Of a stretch of DNA of 64,000 nt, positions 11,448-23,431 are shown one piece after another (the stretch's first letter is position 1; the number at the start of each line of letters is the position of its first letter). The DNA comes from Siphonodentalium dalli (lineage: Eukaryota > Mollusca > Scaphopoda > Gadilida > Siphonodentaliidae): NCBI GenBank assembly GCA_032622095.1, contig CP136063.1:84791980-84855979 (forward strand), read 5' to 3'. The notes under the pieces were generated by a model. It made no database searches. It was not told where the DNA came from and saw nothing but the letters and a program-made list of their open reading frames with translations. The position numbers and the translations under genes are program-made.

Positions 11448-12379
11448 TACTCCGAATACTGAGTCAATTTATACGGAAAATAGAACTAATATTGGATTCA
11501 CCGTCTATCGAAACCACAACGATTCCACAATGATATATTTACACCAATACCACAACTCAATTTGTTAAAAACATGTAACTTATTATGTATAGATATTTTA
11601 GATAACAGTTTGTCCTCTCGATTAAAGATAGCCGCCAAAATGGTGACCGGAATTGGGAAAATTGATGATTTCCCATATATGTCGACTACATCATTTCTGA
11701 TTGTATCGAACGGATGACGACTACGGAATATATTTCTCTTACATCATGATAAAAAATCACTTTGGCATCATATTCGTTGATTTATTGGATCCTAACCTTG
11801 ATTATCTTATCCAAATGCGATTTTTCAAAGAAAGCTAGCGGTATGAATTTTCGCCAAAATATATTTTTGAATTTTTAAACTATTTCCTTAACGACAATTA
11901 TAATTAATCGGTGATGGAAGTGAGCAAGATCATTACATATGGCATTTACATCAAATCGGATTCACAAACTGTCAACTTCATCCAAGTTGGCTGCCAAGAT
12001 GGGGCCAAAATACGATTATACGCCAACTTTATCTTATTTCGCCCAATCACGCTTCTGTCACACAGAATGTGAGTACGGTAGACTAATTTGCTTCTTCCAA
12101 TAAATGATCGTCATGTTGTGATACAATCCTAATTATTGTCTTACCGAAATAATTCAAAATGCGAAGCATAAATAAGCATTGCGAAAATTACCCAAAATAC
12201 TTTTAAACGTCAAATAACATGTCCACCACAGTAGAACGCTATATCCATGTTAGATGTATGAATGAATGTACTCTGATGTAGATAATCCGAATTGGAGAGA
12301 GTGGTATCTCAATGTAATCGAGATGACCGCCAATGCGGCGAAATGCAGAAACTTTGTATTAAGATGCATTGTAATGAAG
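11448..12379. other. AT-rich spacer, no gene
   Basis: No coding-like segment, strong hairpin or tandem repeat noticed. Confidence 0.45.
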
Positions 12380-12545
12380 TTTCTGTATTCTGATTGGCCG
12401 AGAGTTGTTAACTTTAGTTTTCGATTCACCAGCATCGGTCGCTGATCGGTTAAGATATTTTGAATTGAGCACGTCCTCAACAAGCGTGAATTACGTCACC
12501 GCGCAGCCAGGAGTTGTGTAATCGAGTCAACCGCTCACATATATT
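12380..12545. promoter_or_regulatory. Possible promoter-like segment
   Basis: Locally GC-richer stretch with an inverted CCAAT box (CTGATTGGCCG, near 12391) and a CRE-like ATTACGTCACCGCG (near 12489), then TATATACAC about 60 bp downstream. Motifs of this kind occur by chance; no adjoining first exon was found. Confidence 0.15.
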
Positions 12546-12913
12546 TGCTATATACACCACTGACAACAAGTTCCGCTGTTCCGGGTAAACATATGGAACC
12601 TACCCAGAAATTTGATCACCGAAAAAGGCTATCTTAATTCATGGCATGTAATATTTAAAAGCATATTTCTTACAGTTTAACTATTTCCGCAATAAATCCC
12701 AGTGTGTAATAATGACACATATGCTTATCCGTATCATGCATGGGCTTTCTGTGAGAAAATACAATTCACTATATAAAAACAAAACATATGTTCGAGCACG
12801 TTAAATATATGGACTTGTATTTTAATAGGGACCAACATGGTACGTGGAGAGCATAACGAAGTTGCCAACTTCAGTCGCTGTACATGAACATGTATGAAAA
12901 ACTCTTCTAGTCA

Positions 12914-13468
12914 GGTCGTTGAAGCATTGGACCTAGAAAAAAATGTTGACAAGCTGTTTTTTTATTTTGGATATGTTGTTCCCCAGATTCTGCCAGACAA
13001 AATAACAACAAAACAGCTCGTTGCCAATTTACTATAGGTTCAGCTGGGTTCAGCTTAAAATCAGAGTCTCAACCAGAAAATTGCAATTTTCACCATTTTT
13101 TTGTTACATATTCCTGACTTTTTACCCAAAAATGACGACTTTCCCACCCTGTGATTCATGGGGATTATGGTTAAGTTATTAAATGAGTAGAGTCATATTC
13201 AAGCACACCATAATACGGTGCATAGCAATTTGTTCACGGTTGGGTGTTTCTTTCAATCATATTGACTGGACTAATAAGGAACACCAAAATTGACAGAAAA
13301 AGCCACGAATACGACCCTTTTTCAAAGCGCAGTAGAAATTTTTCCCCAAAGCGGATTTCAGCGGATTTTGGGTAGATTGTTCCCCATATTCTGCCCGACA
13401 AAATGACATCAAAAACAGCTTGTCAACAATTTTTTCTCGGTTCACCTCAAACTCGAGTCTCAACGACC
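12914..13468. repeat. Composite element with inverted and direct segments
   Basis: GGTCGTTGA..GAAAAAAATGTTGACAAGCTG at 12914-12960 is matched inverted by 13425-13468. TTGTTCCCCAGATTCTGCC (12975) is matched directly by TTGTTCCCCATATTCTGCC (about 13378), and AGAGTCTCAACC by GAGTCTCAACGACC. So two related modules sit in different orientations. Possible old MITE; ends not defined. Confidence 0.45.
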
Positions 13469-13809
13469 ATACTATTCGTACAATAGCCTCCCCACGTCCG
13501 TTTAAATTATAGCTGAAGTTAATCTACAGTATGTATATGCCACTTGGTTGGGGTAGATTATCATGGTGAATGGTATATACAATGTATGGGATTGAGCACA
13601 GCCAGTTGGAGACACAAGTGCTGGCCACTCAGGGTCGTCCCGTTCGTCATTTCCCGTTGATTTCGATACACTTCAATATAATTCATCAAGTGCGACCGGC
13701 AACACTATAATACCATTGTCAAGGACACCTTTCCTGTTGACCATCTAAACCCTTCACATGCCTAAATCATAGAAATCAAACTAGGACATAATTTTGCTAC
13801 ATACTATCA

Positions 13810-14064
13810 ATGGTCCATGCCAGCGTACCAGGCATAAAAACCGACCCAGCACTAGCTTCGGGTGGGGTGCAAGGAACTTCAGATCCACAAGTGATCACTA
13901 GTTCTCATCGAGTTGGGAAGGGCATATATCAACATAATGGTCGGCTCGCTTGCCGCTCTGGCATTTTTTCGGGAGACGGGGACGGCTCAAGAACACACTG
14001 CCATGATTCCAAATGTACATATAAAATTTTATTAAAAATAAATAAAATACCTAAAAACATATAA
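13810..14064 (+). CDS. Unrecognised open frame, possible terminal exon
   Basis: An 84-codon frame whose first ~70 codons are GC-richer than the flanks and rich in Gly, Ser, Thr and His. It is followed by AT-rich sequence with AATAAA-type signals (AAATAAATAAAATACC around 14037-14052). No family recognised, no signal peptide, no repeat copy in the window. It could be a 3' exon with poly(A) signal, a 3' UTR or chance. Confidence 0.2.
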   Translation: MVHASVPGIKTDPALASGGVQGTSDPQVITSSHRVGKGIYQHNGRLACRSGIFSGDGDGSRTHCHDSKCTYKILLKINKIPKNI

Positions 14065-14582
14065 AAACAAAAAAAATCTATTGAATATATTTTATGTGTA
14101 TATCTCTCTTGTTTATACCATTCACATATATTGTCAGCTATTAAAGTCTACCAAACACTGTTTATACCATTATTTTGTAAATACATGCTTCCATCTACGC
14201 CCGTGCCCAGGGGAGTATGGGCGGGAGAGAAAAATCGAAACAACATGTTACAGGTAATGCAAAGCTCTCTTAATAAAATGTGTGGGCCCTGAAAAGGTCC
14301 GCCCTTATGCCTAGAACTCTCTTTCCGACGCCCATGACACTCACCACACTACATCATCACCTGAAATAAAATAACAGACGCGAGCATACAGAAAATCTAA
14401 CAATTTAACAATTACCAAAACAGACACACAAACAATGTGCTAGTGTAGTGACGTACCACTGACAAACAATCTAAATTTACTGATCTATTTTATTTATTCT
14501 ATTAAAGCTACAAAGTATGACCATAACTTGTGGACGCAAATATGTATGATTTGGGGGGGGCACGGATGCCTCTATGCCGAGG

Positions 14583-14821
14583 CAAGCCTTGGAATAGGGT
14601 GTCTGTCATTTGCAGAATGAGGTCCCCAGAGGGTGAATTTAGTGATGCTATCTACCCCGCATAGCGGGCTAGCATCACCAAATTCACCCTCTGGGGACCT
14701 CATTCTGCTTACACCTCAGCAGAATGAGGTTCCCAGAGGGTGAATTTGGCGGGGTAGCATTACTAAATTCACCCTCTGGGGACCTCATTCTGTAAATGAC
14801 AGACAACCTATTTCAAGGCTT
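14583..14821. mobile_element. Two-hairpin MITE, copy b (compact)
   Basis: Outer repeats CAAGCCTTGGAATAG..GTCTGTCATTTGCAGAATGA and complement ending AAGGCTTG. Left hairpin 14612-14707, right hairpin 14719-14792, with only about 11 bp between them. This is the cleanest view of the family plan. Confidence 0.88.
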
Positions 14822-15010
14822 GTGCCGAGGAGGTCCTTGCATGAATATTCATAATGCCTGATCGCAGAGTGGTCTGGCATAACTAACACCATTTTAACCT
14901 TGTAACAGGGCCCCCGTTCCCCATTTCAGCGCACCATACGACTCGGTCAGCAGCTACTCAGCAACTACACAAATCATTAAATGGACACACCTCGGGACAC
15001 CCCCTTCCCC
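14812..15010 (+). repeat. Local segmental duplication, copy 1
   Basis: From ATTTCAAGGCTTGTGCCGAG to CACACCTCGGGACACCCCC this matches 16873-17085 with scattered substitutions and small indels. The duplicate also carries the right end of the two-hairpin MITE, so the MITE was present before duplication. Confidence 0.85.
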
Positions 15011-15967
15011 GTATTAAATCTCGTGGGCTCTTTCCCATACAACATTCAATTAAATTAAATTCAACTTTTGCCGCATTCGGACATGACGATTTTCTAAGTT
15101 AAGATATCATCAAAACAACAAATCGTGGGGTGAAGGAGAAGATCACTCGATCTTTTCGACCATCCCGGGCGCTTTGCGCCCAACTAATATCCTATATATG
15201 CCATCGTACTGTGTTCATGCCAGGTCACTTTTCGTACATTGGGCGAATCACTTTGTGGTGCTACCTCCAAATAACCGAAAACATGCACGGAAAGCCAACA
15301 ACCAGACAGACCACTTCGTCTTATCAGGAATCTAACATGGTGTATGATAATGTTCATTTCAACTTAATAAACGTTCTGGAAGGTCAATAACTTATAATAA
15401 CTTATAGTAAGACTCCACATATACTATGAAAGTGGTTGGAATACTTTTTTGAATGCCATCATCCAGTTTTCCGTCAGCCCGTCCGTCATCCCGTAGATAC
15501 ACTTATGCGGTGAATTTGGGCATTTCTGGAATTTGTTCTACGTGTGAGCTGAGTTGATCACGTGTGAGGTGCAGCTCACAAGTAGGTCGTTTTAAGTGTG
15601 TCTAAATGACATTAGTGAGCTTTAGACAAACAACTGGCACACACCCCAGAAGAAAAAATAGACTTCACATTGTTTTCCATTTCAAACGGACGGTATCATC
15701 CAGTCAAATCATTGCATGTTCTGCATCTCACAAGTGTGTTTTGAACCTATCTATACCATGTGACCGTTTTGATCAACAATTGAACGTCATTGACATGTGG
15801 GTGTACTATAATTGGCAACACCACTTCAGAAGTTTTTTATAATCACAGTTTTGACTCAGATCCCTATGGAGCAACATCACTAGGCCCACATTGACAATAA
15901 AATTAGTACCTATTAGACTGATACCATATTTCAACAAATATTTCAATATTTATTGATTTATTGACTA
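15011..15967. other. Spacer without recognised gene
   Basis: Contains an 86-codon frame (15130-15390) with no recognisable motif, and CGTCAGCCCGTCCGTC with GTGAGGTGCAGCTCAC words near 15475-15590 typical of old dispersed repeats. Nothing I can assign. Confidence 0.4.
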
Positions 15968-16425
15968 TTAAAGGTACTCAATCCGATTCGATGGTCCCCA
16001 TATCATCAGATTCCAACAACAACAGCAACAACGATTTTTTCAAATGCGCTCCAGTTATCAGAATCGATTAATTGCCCAAAAAATAATGCTAACCACAGTC
16101 AACTATAGTATAAAATTGCACAAAACCCGTTATTTATCAACATTTTGTTCAACGAAATCTTTGCCGGTTTTTCAAATATCTGATACAAAAACGCCACTTG
16201 AATTTAGAGTTATCCATCTTCATCCGCAATTTGGTCCGAGACCGTCTTCTCGTCCACCGTTTACTGGCCACTTAAAATTATCGGTGGTGAAAAATAATAG
16301 ATTTCAAAAATCGATATCTGATGACTGAATTCTGATGGGTGGGTCCTCGACTTGAATCACATATTTTTGACGCCGAAGCCAAGGAAATAGTAATTTGCGA
16401 TTAATAATTCGGATTATGCATCATT
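15968..16425 (-). mobile_element. E1 MITE (TTAAAGGTACTCAATCCGAT family)
   Basis: Left terminus TTAAAGGTACTCAATCCGAT is intact; the right terminus is eroded (ATTCGGATTATGCATCATTG). Internal landmarks in order: CCATATCATCAGATTCCAAC with a CAACAACAAC run, AACTATAGTATAAAATTG, CCACTTGAATTTAGAGTTAT, GGCCACTTAAAATTATCGG, GAAGCCAAGGAAATAGTAAT. At least 12 E1 copies, plus the fragments noted below, lie in this window. Confidence 0.85.
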
Positions 16426-16656
16426 GATATCTCGCGCCCCATTGATTTTGCCTGCACCCCACTATATTGGCATGCACCCCACTACATGAACAGTGGGCAC
16501 TTCAAATAATTGTCTGCACCCCACAAGTAGGTCACATCACAAGTGTATCTGTGCGAATAGTTCCGTTTGTCTGTCCGTAGACACTTTATCAATGTGCGAT
16601 AACTCAATTTTTTTTCAATCCGATCTGAACCAAATATTGTATGTGAGTTTCTCATC

Positions 16657-16867
16657 CCAAAATACAGATTCATTTCGTACCCAAATATGTATATGAATAT
16701 TCTTGGCCCAAAATAGATCGAGTTCAAATATCTGGAGACAAAGCGCATATCCCGGGTCACGTGCTGAGCCCTGTGTAACAATTTTCCAACATATCGTCTA
16801 AGATGACAATGAACGCTCTTTATTGCCCATATATTAGTCCCCCTTTGAGTCAACTGGGGTCAAATGA
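16657..16867 (+). repeat. Local duplication, copy 1
   Basis: CCAAAATACAGATTCATTTC to TCAACTGGGGTCAAATG is repeated at 17094-17297. Between the two lies the 16873-17085 duplicate of 14812-15010, giving an interleaved mosaic. Includes AACGCTCTTTATT, a word seen in several other elements. Confidence 0.85.
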
Positions 16868-17090
16868 CAGACACCATATTTCAAGGCTTGTGCCGAGGAG
16901 GTCCTTGCATGAATATTCATAATGCCCGATTGCAGTGTGGTCTGGAATAACTAACACAACTAATACCATTTTAACCTTATAACAGGGCCCCCGTTCCTCA
17001 TTTCAGCGCACCACACGACTCGGTCAGCAACTACTCAGCAACTACACAAATCATTAAAGGGACGTACACACATCGGGACACCCCCTCCCC
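16862..17090 (+). repeat. Segmental duplication copy 2, with MITE remnant
   Basis: Begins with AAATGACAGACACCATATTTCA, the right end of the two-hairpin MITE. It then follows 14812-15010 to CGGGACACCCCCTCCCC. The left hairpin and most of the MITE are absent, so the copy was made from its right edge. Confidence 0.8.
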
Positions 17091-17093
17091 CCA

Positions 17094-17297
17094 AAATACA
17101 GATTCAGTTCGTACCCAAATATGTATATGGATATTCTTGGCCCAAAATAGATCGAGTTCAAATATCTGGAGACAAAGCGCATATCCCTGGTCACGTGAGC
17201 CCTGTGTAACAATTTTACAACATATCGACTAAGATGACAATGAACGCTCTTTATTGCCCATATATTAGTCCCCCTTTGCGTCAACTGGGGTCAAATG
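17094..17297 (+). repeat. Local duplication, copy 2
   Basis: Second copy of 16657-16867 with few substitutions. One small deletion (GTCACGTGAGCC versus GTCACGTGCTGAGCC). Confidence 0.85.
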
Positions 17298-17958
17298 CGC
17301 CTATCTCATGACATTCCCCAGGTCAGGTGACCCATGTGCAAGAATTCATCATTCTCTAAACTCCTGTTTTGATTTTATTCTTTGTATTTGATCATATTGA
17401 AATAAGTGGCGCCATAATTGTCCAAGGGAAACACCATTGCCAGAAACTAAAGACCAGAAATTCACATTTTTAGGTATAGGGCAGGTGTGGGTAAGGCAAA
17501 TGAAACTTGGTCTACTTGTCTTTATTCACCCTGTGAATTTGTGGGTGTTAAATCGGACAGGGTATAATTAGTCATGGAATATAGAAAATCGAGACACCCC
17601 GCATGGAATAAAGAGCGTTCATGGTAGTATATTCCTGATATGGTAAAAACTTCCTGATACTGCTGGATACTGTGAAAATAATGAGCGCTGATCTCACATC
17701 TGAGCGGGAAATTGTATACAGCTTATAATTCTTGATAACTTCGATGCTGTGGGGTTTTTTCCCAGATTAATTCTGGATAATGGCGTTTCGTGTATCTATC
17801 AACTTGTATTGCCTACTACCAAATTACGTAAAATCAAATTTTGGGGGTTCAAATGAGCCATGCATGGTCGTTTAAGTGCAGGCGACAATTATGTTCCTAT
17901 ACATGTATACCTTCATTCAAAGTTATAAGAGTGAAATATAGCCATCAGTTGGACAAAA
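17298..17958. other. Spacer without gene
   Basis: Contains one ATAAAGAGCGTTC..TTCCTGATATGG module (17608-17650) also found at 36933, 49886 and 58401. Otherwise unremarkable AT-rich sequence. Confidence 0.45.
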
Positions 17959-18171
17959 TTGGACACCACTCCACCCATTTATAGTTGCGTCCCTGCATTA
18001 ACTAGTTCTGACGATATCCCATCGGGTCATGACACGGATATTCTATACCCCAGTGACGACGTACAATTCGCCACACCGCCGACAGACCCACATCCACGCG
18101 CCAGCCAGGTAATTCGCCGCTGGAACACAAAACGTCGTCGGAGAATTCCAATTCGACTCTTTGTGTACTAA
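17959..18171 (+). CDS. Unrecognised open frame with possible splice donor
   Basis: A 70-codon frame, GC-richer than its surroundings, with an acidic, Pro- and Asp-rich N-terminal half and a basic end containing RRWNTKRRRR. CCAGCCAGGTAATTC at about 18102-18116 is a plausible 5' splice site, so the true coding part could be an exon ending there. No family recognised and no second copy seen. Chance or an eroded gene fragment are alternatives. Confidence 0.25.
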   Translation: MDTTPPIYSCVPALTSSDDIPSGHDTDILYPSDDVQFATPPTDPHPRASQVIRRWNTKRRRRIPIRLFVY

Positions 18172-18378
18172 TTACCATCGAGTGAATTTTTCGGAAATGA
18201 AAATGCCTCCTTGAGCCCATCCATCTCCCATAATTAATAACATAAAGGTGGTGGAATCAATATTCCATTACACCTGAGAAGCCATTGTCAGAATCTGCCC
18301 GGGAAATCGCAGCCTGTCGGATACGACCAGGTAGAACTTAATCAATGTATTCATTGGCTGGGGTCGTGAAAAGGCGAG

Positions 18379-18588
18379 TTAAAGTGATGTGAAACACCCT
18401 GGTAGGGTTCAGAGTAGTCATTTAAAAAATATATTATATCCAAATTGACAACACACACCGCCATTCTTATATATTAATTCAATGCAGTGACTTTCGATGG
18501 CGAAATCATTTTCGTTAGTTTATCGCCAATACATGCGTCAGAATCGAGTAGTAAATATTTACAATTCAGCGTACATGTAGTTCATACG
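18379..18588 (+). mobile_element. AGTGATGTG MITE, truncated by the 2.4-kb array
   Basis: Left terminus TTAAAGTGATGTGAAACACC and the body match the copy at 39850-40225 until GTACATGTAGTTCATACG, where array unit 1 begins. The same last words continue at about 19817 (GTACATGTAGTTCATACGATG), so the rest of this MITE copy probably lies inside the array unit. Confidence 0.75.
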
Positions 18589-19348
18589 TTGAAATATTTT
18601 ATTGTTCACCAACCAATCATTTTAGGTGGCCCAGTATACAGTCGACGAGAAAATGGTCTCGGACCAAATTGCGGATGAAGATTAATAACTCTAAAATCAA
18701 GTGGCTTTTTTGTGTCAGATATTTGACAAACCTGTAAAATTTCTTTGAAAAAAATGTTGATAAATAACATGATTTGGGCAATTTGATACTATAGTTGACT
18801 GTGGTTAGCATTATTTTTGGGCAATTACTCGATTCTGATAACTGAAGCGGCATTTCAAAAAATTATTGTTGTTGGAATCTGATGATATGGGGACATCGAA
18901 TCGGATTGAATACATTTAAAAGTAATGTGTAACGGGCCCTTTTTACATTACATGTAATTTAAAGTAATGCACTAATTCATAAAAAGTCATGTAAATTTCA
19001 ATTAGTTTGGCAATACTTTTTGAAGTACTTTATCAAATATGCCCCAACTGTCTTTCGGGAATAATTATGGTAATCTTAAAGATGCATAATCCGAATTAAC
19101 GCTCGCAAATTATTATTTCCTTGGCTTCGGGGTTAAATATATATATATGATTCAAGTCGAGGGACCCATCCAATGGCATCCATCAAAGCTCAGAGTGATC
19201 ATATATCGATGTTTTAAATCTATTATTTTTCTCCACCGATAATTTTAAATGGCCCAGTAAACAGTCGACGAGAAGATGGTCTCTAAATCCAAGTGGCTTT
19301 ATTGTGTCAGGTATTTGAAAAACCGGCAAAATCCTTACATATCCAACT

Positions 19349-19800
19349 GGTTCTTGGGGCTGTATCCAACAAGGAACCAAATTATTCCAAATGAAGAACC
19401 AATGGTTCTTGGTGGAAGGGAGGAGGGGGAATTGGTTCTTAAGGAAGAACCAAATTGGAACCAATGAAGAACCAGGGATTGGTTCTTGAGGAAGAACCAA
19501 TGAAGAACCATTTGGTTCTTGAGATGACGAACCAAATTTTAATCACGAAGAACCTATTGGTTCCGCCTGGAGGACAAACTTGAAAATCCAAATTTGGAGT
19601 AAATAATGAAGAACCAAATGGTTCTAAATTTGGTTTTCAATAGTCGCAATCATGATGAACCAAATGGTTCTTGGTTTGGTTCCCGATAGACCCAATTCTG
19701 AAGAACCAAATGGTTCTAGGACCCTCGAAGAACCAGTTGGTTCTTCGTTTGGTTCCGCCTGGAGGACAAGTGGGGAACCAACGGAGAACCATTGGGTTCC
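19349..19800. repeat. AAGAACCAAATGGTTCTT palindrome cluster
   Basis: More than twenty copies of AAGAACCA or its complement TGGTTCTT in about 450 bp, many as direct palindromes AAGAACCAAATGGTTCTT. Twin copies of TTGGTTCCGCCTGGAGGACA (about 19558 and 19750) suggest a duplicated half. Equivalent blocks are at 21772-22223 and 24195-24645. Strong secondary structure potential, no coding signal. Confidence 0.85.
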
Positions 19801-19909
19801 GATTTTTTCTAAGAGTGTACATGTAGTTCATACGATGTTTGCCATGGAGTATTGTGACCTGACCTGCTGACTGCAAATGATGCACTCAAACGATTATCTA
19901 CCCTGACTC

Positions 19910-20055
19910 TATATATCGCGCGCGACGAAGCGATTTAGTCGCTTTCGGTGTGCATATAAAAATCGCGCGCTTTGAACCGCTATACGGACGACAGAAAGTG
20001 GCCTTTAAAATCACGCGCTCGCGCCCGGTGTGAATTGACCTTTACCGGGTGAAAC
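19910..20055. repeat. CGCGCGCGACGAAGCGATT segment
   Basis: GC-rich block with TATCGCGCGCGACGAAGCGA, TTCGGTGTG, AATCGCGCGC, CGCTATACGGACGACA and GCGCCCGGTGTGAATTGACC. Related blocks lie at 29020-29130 (inverted) and 29915-29998. Repeated in units 2 and 3. Probably a fragment of a dispersed DNA element. Confidence 0.65.
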
Positions 20056-20667
20056 TGGGCGAAAGAAACAACATATAGTCGCACAGAGAATGTAATCCAC
20101 TGGGATGTTAAACCTCCTCACATATAAACCATCGCGCCCGATAAGCAACTAACTCACGAGAACGCTCTTTACTATTAGCCACGAATGGAAATGGAATGAT
20201 AACGGCCTTTATCGTGTATACCATTTTTTAAGGCGTATACGGCCAAAGTCAAGGCGGACAACACTGCCACCCTTTCTAAACAATCTGACCATGAATGGGA
20301 TTCTGGATTCGGTCTCGACATCAGGGATGGGATAATAGTAATATGTAATTGTAATGTGTAATGGTAATGCATTACATAGAGAATACCTACAGTCTTTGCT
20401 TGAATACAGAAAAATCTTATGAGTGGAAAGAAATATCAAATTTTCACGAGGGTTGCAAGCCGCGAGTGAAAATTCGAAATTTATTTCTGGACACGAATGA
20501 GATGTTTCAGGTATTCAAACAAAACATGTAGGTATCCTTTTATAATATGCTTCTTATATATTATATCAATGCTTAAATTTTCTAAAGTATGCAGCATTTT
20601 CATTTTTAATAGCACAACAAATTAAACAATACACGGAAATAAGTGCCTGGTTAACCAAATTTCGGAC

Positions 20668-20685
20668 ACACATCAGCTGATGTGT
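20668..20685. repeat. Perfect 18-bp palindrome ACACATCAGCTGATGTGT
   Basis: Perfect dyad with an E-box-like CAGCTG centre. A CRE-like ATGACGTCAT lies about 30 bp downstream. Repeated in each full array unit; function unknown. Confidence 0.6.
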
Positions 20686-20887
20686 AGCAAACCGCTTTCA
20701 AGTTATGCTATGATGTCATGACGTCATTCGGCAAGCTACAGTGAAATACCAAAAAGCTACAGTGAAATAACAAAACGCGCTTTCACTCGAGCTTCTGAGA
20801 GATACATAGGATGATTTTACGTTTCGGTAATTTACCGCTATTTTATAGGCAAGCATATAATAAAATCCATTACCTTTTTTCAAGTGA

Positions 20888-21340
20888 TTAACGATGCATA
20901 ATCCGAATTAACGCTCGCAAATTACTATTTCCTTCGCTTTGGGGTAAAAAATATTTGATTCGAGTCGAGGAACCCACCCATCAGAGCTCAGTGATCATAT
21001 ATCGATGTTTGAAATATTTTATTGTTCACCAACCAATCATTTTAGGTGGCCCAGTATACAGTCGACGAGAAAATGGTCTCGGACCAAATTGCGGATGAAG
21101 ATTAATAACTCTAAAATCAAGTGGCTTTTTTGTGTCAGATATTTGACAAACCTGTAAAATTTCTTTTGAAAAAAATGTTGATAAATAACATGATTTGGGC
21201 AATTTGATACTATAGTTGACTGTGGTTAGCATTATTTTTGGGCAATTACTCGATTCTGATAACTGAAGCGGCATTTCAAAAAATTATTGTTGTTGGAATC
21301 TGATGATATGGGGACATCGAATCGGATTGAATATATTTAA
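20888..21340 (+). mobile_element. E1 MITE, array copy A
   Basis: TTAACGATGCATAATCCGAA on the left and ATCGGATTGAATATATTTAA on the right: eroded versions of the E1 termini, TTAA retained. Also present at 23311-23763 and 25735-26186, and as a right part ending 18919. Confidence 0.85.
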
Positions 21341-23431
21341 AAGTAATGTGTAACGGGCCCTTTTTACATTACATGTAATTTAAAGTAATGCACTAATTCA
21401 TAAAAAGTCATGTAAATTTCAATTAGTTTGGCAATACTTTTTGAAGTACTTTATCAAATATGCCCCAACTGTCTTTCGGGAATAATTATGGTAATCTTAA
21501 AGATGTATAATCCGAATTAACGCTGGCAAATTACTATTTCCTTGGCTTCGGGGTTAAATATATATATATATGATTCAAGTCGAGGGACCCATCCAATGGC
21601 ATCCATCAAAGCTCAGAGTGATCATATATCGATGTTTTAAATCTATTATTTTTCTCCACCGATAATTTTAAATGGCCCAGTAAACAGTCGACGAGAAGAT
21701 GGTCTCTAAATCCAAGTGGCTTTATTGTGTCAGGTATTTGAAAAACCGGCAAAATCCTTACATATCCAACTGGTTCTTGGGGCTGTATCCAACAAGGAAC
21801 CAAATTATTCCAAATGAAGAACCAATGGTTCTTGGTGGAAGGGAGGAGGGGGAATTGGTTCTTAAGGAAGAACCAAATTGGAACCAATGAAGAACCAGGG
21901 ATTGGTTCTTGAGGAAGAACCAATGAAGAACCATTTGGTTCTTGAGATGACGAACCAAATTTTAATCACGAAGAACCTATTGGTTCCGCCTGGAGGACAA
22001 ACTTGAAAATCCAAATTTGGAGTAAATAATGAAGAACCAAATGGTTCTAAATTTGGTTTTCAATAGTCGCAATCATGATGAACCAAATGGTTCTTGGTTT
22101 GGTTCCCGATAGACCCAATTCTGAAGAACCAAATGGTTCTAGGACCCTCGAAGAACCAGTTGGTTCTTCGTTTGGTTCCGCCTGGAGGACAAGTGGGGAA
22201 CCAACGGAGAACCATTGGGTTCCGATTTTTTCTAAGAGTGTACATGTAGTTCATACGATGTTTGCCATGGAGTATTGTGACCTGACCTGCTGACTGCAAA
22301 TGATGCACTCAAACGATTATCTACCCTGACTCTATATATCGCGCGCGACGAAGCGATTTAGTCGCTTTCGGTGTGCATATAAAAATCGCGCGCTTTGAAC
22401 CGCTATACGGACGACAGAAAGTGGCCTTTAAAATCACGCGCTCGCGCCCGGTGTGAATTGACCTTTACCGGGTGAAACTGGGCGAAAGAAACAACATATA
22501 GTCGCACAGAGAATGTAATCCACTGGGATGTTAAACCTCCTCACATATAAACCATCGCGCCCGATAAGCAACTAACTCACGAGAACGCTCTTTACTATTA
22601 GCCACGAATGGAAATGGAATGATAACGGCCTTTATCGTGTATACCATTTTTTAAGGCGTATACGGCCAAAGTCAAGGCGGACAACACTGCCACCCTTTCT
22701 AAACAATCTGACCATGAATGGGATTCTGGATTCGGTCTCGACATCAGGGATGGGATAATAGTAATATGTAATTGTAATGTGTAATGGTAATGCATTACAT
22801 AGAGAATACCTACAGTCTTTGCTTGAATACAGAAAAATCTTATGAGTGGAAAGAAATATCAAATTTTCACGAGGGTTGCAAGCCGCGAGTGAAAATTCGA
22901 AATTTATTTCTGGACACGAATGAGATGTTTCAGGTATTCAAACAAAACATGTAGGTATCCTTTTATAATATGCTTCTTATATATTATATCAATGCTTAAA
23001 TTTTCTAAAGTATGCAGCATTTTCATTTTTAATAGCACAACAAATTAAACAATACACGGAAATAAGTGCCTGGTTAACCAAATTTCGGACACACATCAGC
23101 TGATGTGTAGCAAACCGCTTTCAAGTTATGCTATGATGTCATGACGTCATTCGGCAAGCTACAGTGAAATACCAAAAAGCTACAGTGAAATAACAAAACG
23201 CGCTTTCACTCGAGCTTCTGAGAGATACATAGGATGATTTTACGTTTCGGTAATTTACCGCTATTTTATAGGCAAGCATATAATAAAATCCATTACCTTT
23301 TTTCAAGTGATTAACGATGCATAATCCGAATTAACGCTCGCAAATTACTATTTCCTTCGCTTTGGGGTAAAAAATATTTGATTCGAGTCGAGGAACCCAC
23401 CCATCAGAGCTCAGTGATCATATATCGATGT
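21009..23431 (+). repeat. 2.42-kb tandem array, unit 2
   Basis: 2,423 bp, nearly identical to unit 3 in its first half and to unit 1 in its second half by direct reading. Carries E1 copy A (20888-21340), E1 copy B (about 21496-21753), the AAGAACC block (21772-22223) and the CGCG segment. Confidence 0.92.

Larger units (their letters stand above)
18589..21008 (+). repeat. 2.42-kb tandem array, unit 1
   Basis: Unit order: end of E1 copy A (to 18919), spacer, truncated E1 copy B (19076-19330), AAGAACC-rich palindromic block (19349-19800), CGCG segment (19910-20055), spacer with an 18-bp palindrome, then the start of the next E1 copy A (from 20888). The point homologous to 18601 recurs at 21021, 23444 and 25868. 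Open frames recurring every 2,423 bp within it are only the repeat. Confidence 0.92.

Noticed and set aside
16482-16853. 123-codon minus-strand frame and its near copy at 17054-17284
   Set aside because: Both lie in a local duplication of dispersed repeat sequence with no recognisable motif; similarity between them reflects the duplication.
20717-20730. CRE (TGACGTCA) and nearby E-box palindrome as a functional enhancer
   Set aside because: They sit inside a tandem repeat unit with no associated gene, so function cannot be supported from sequence alone.
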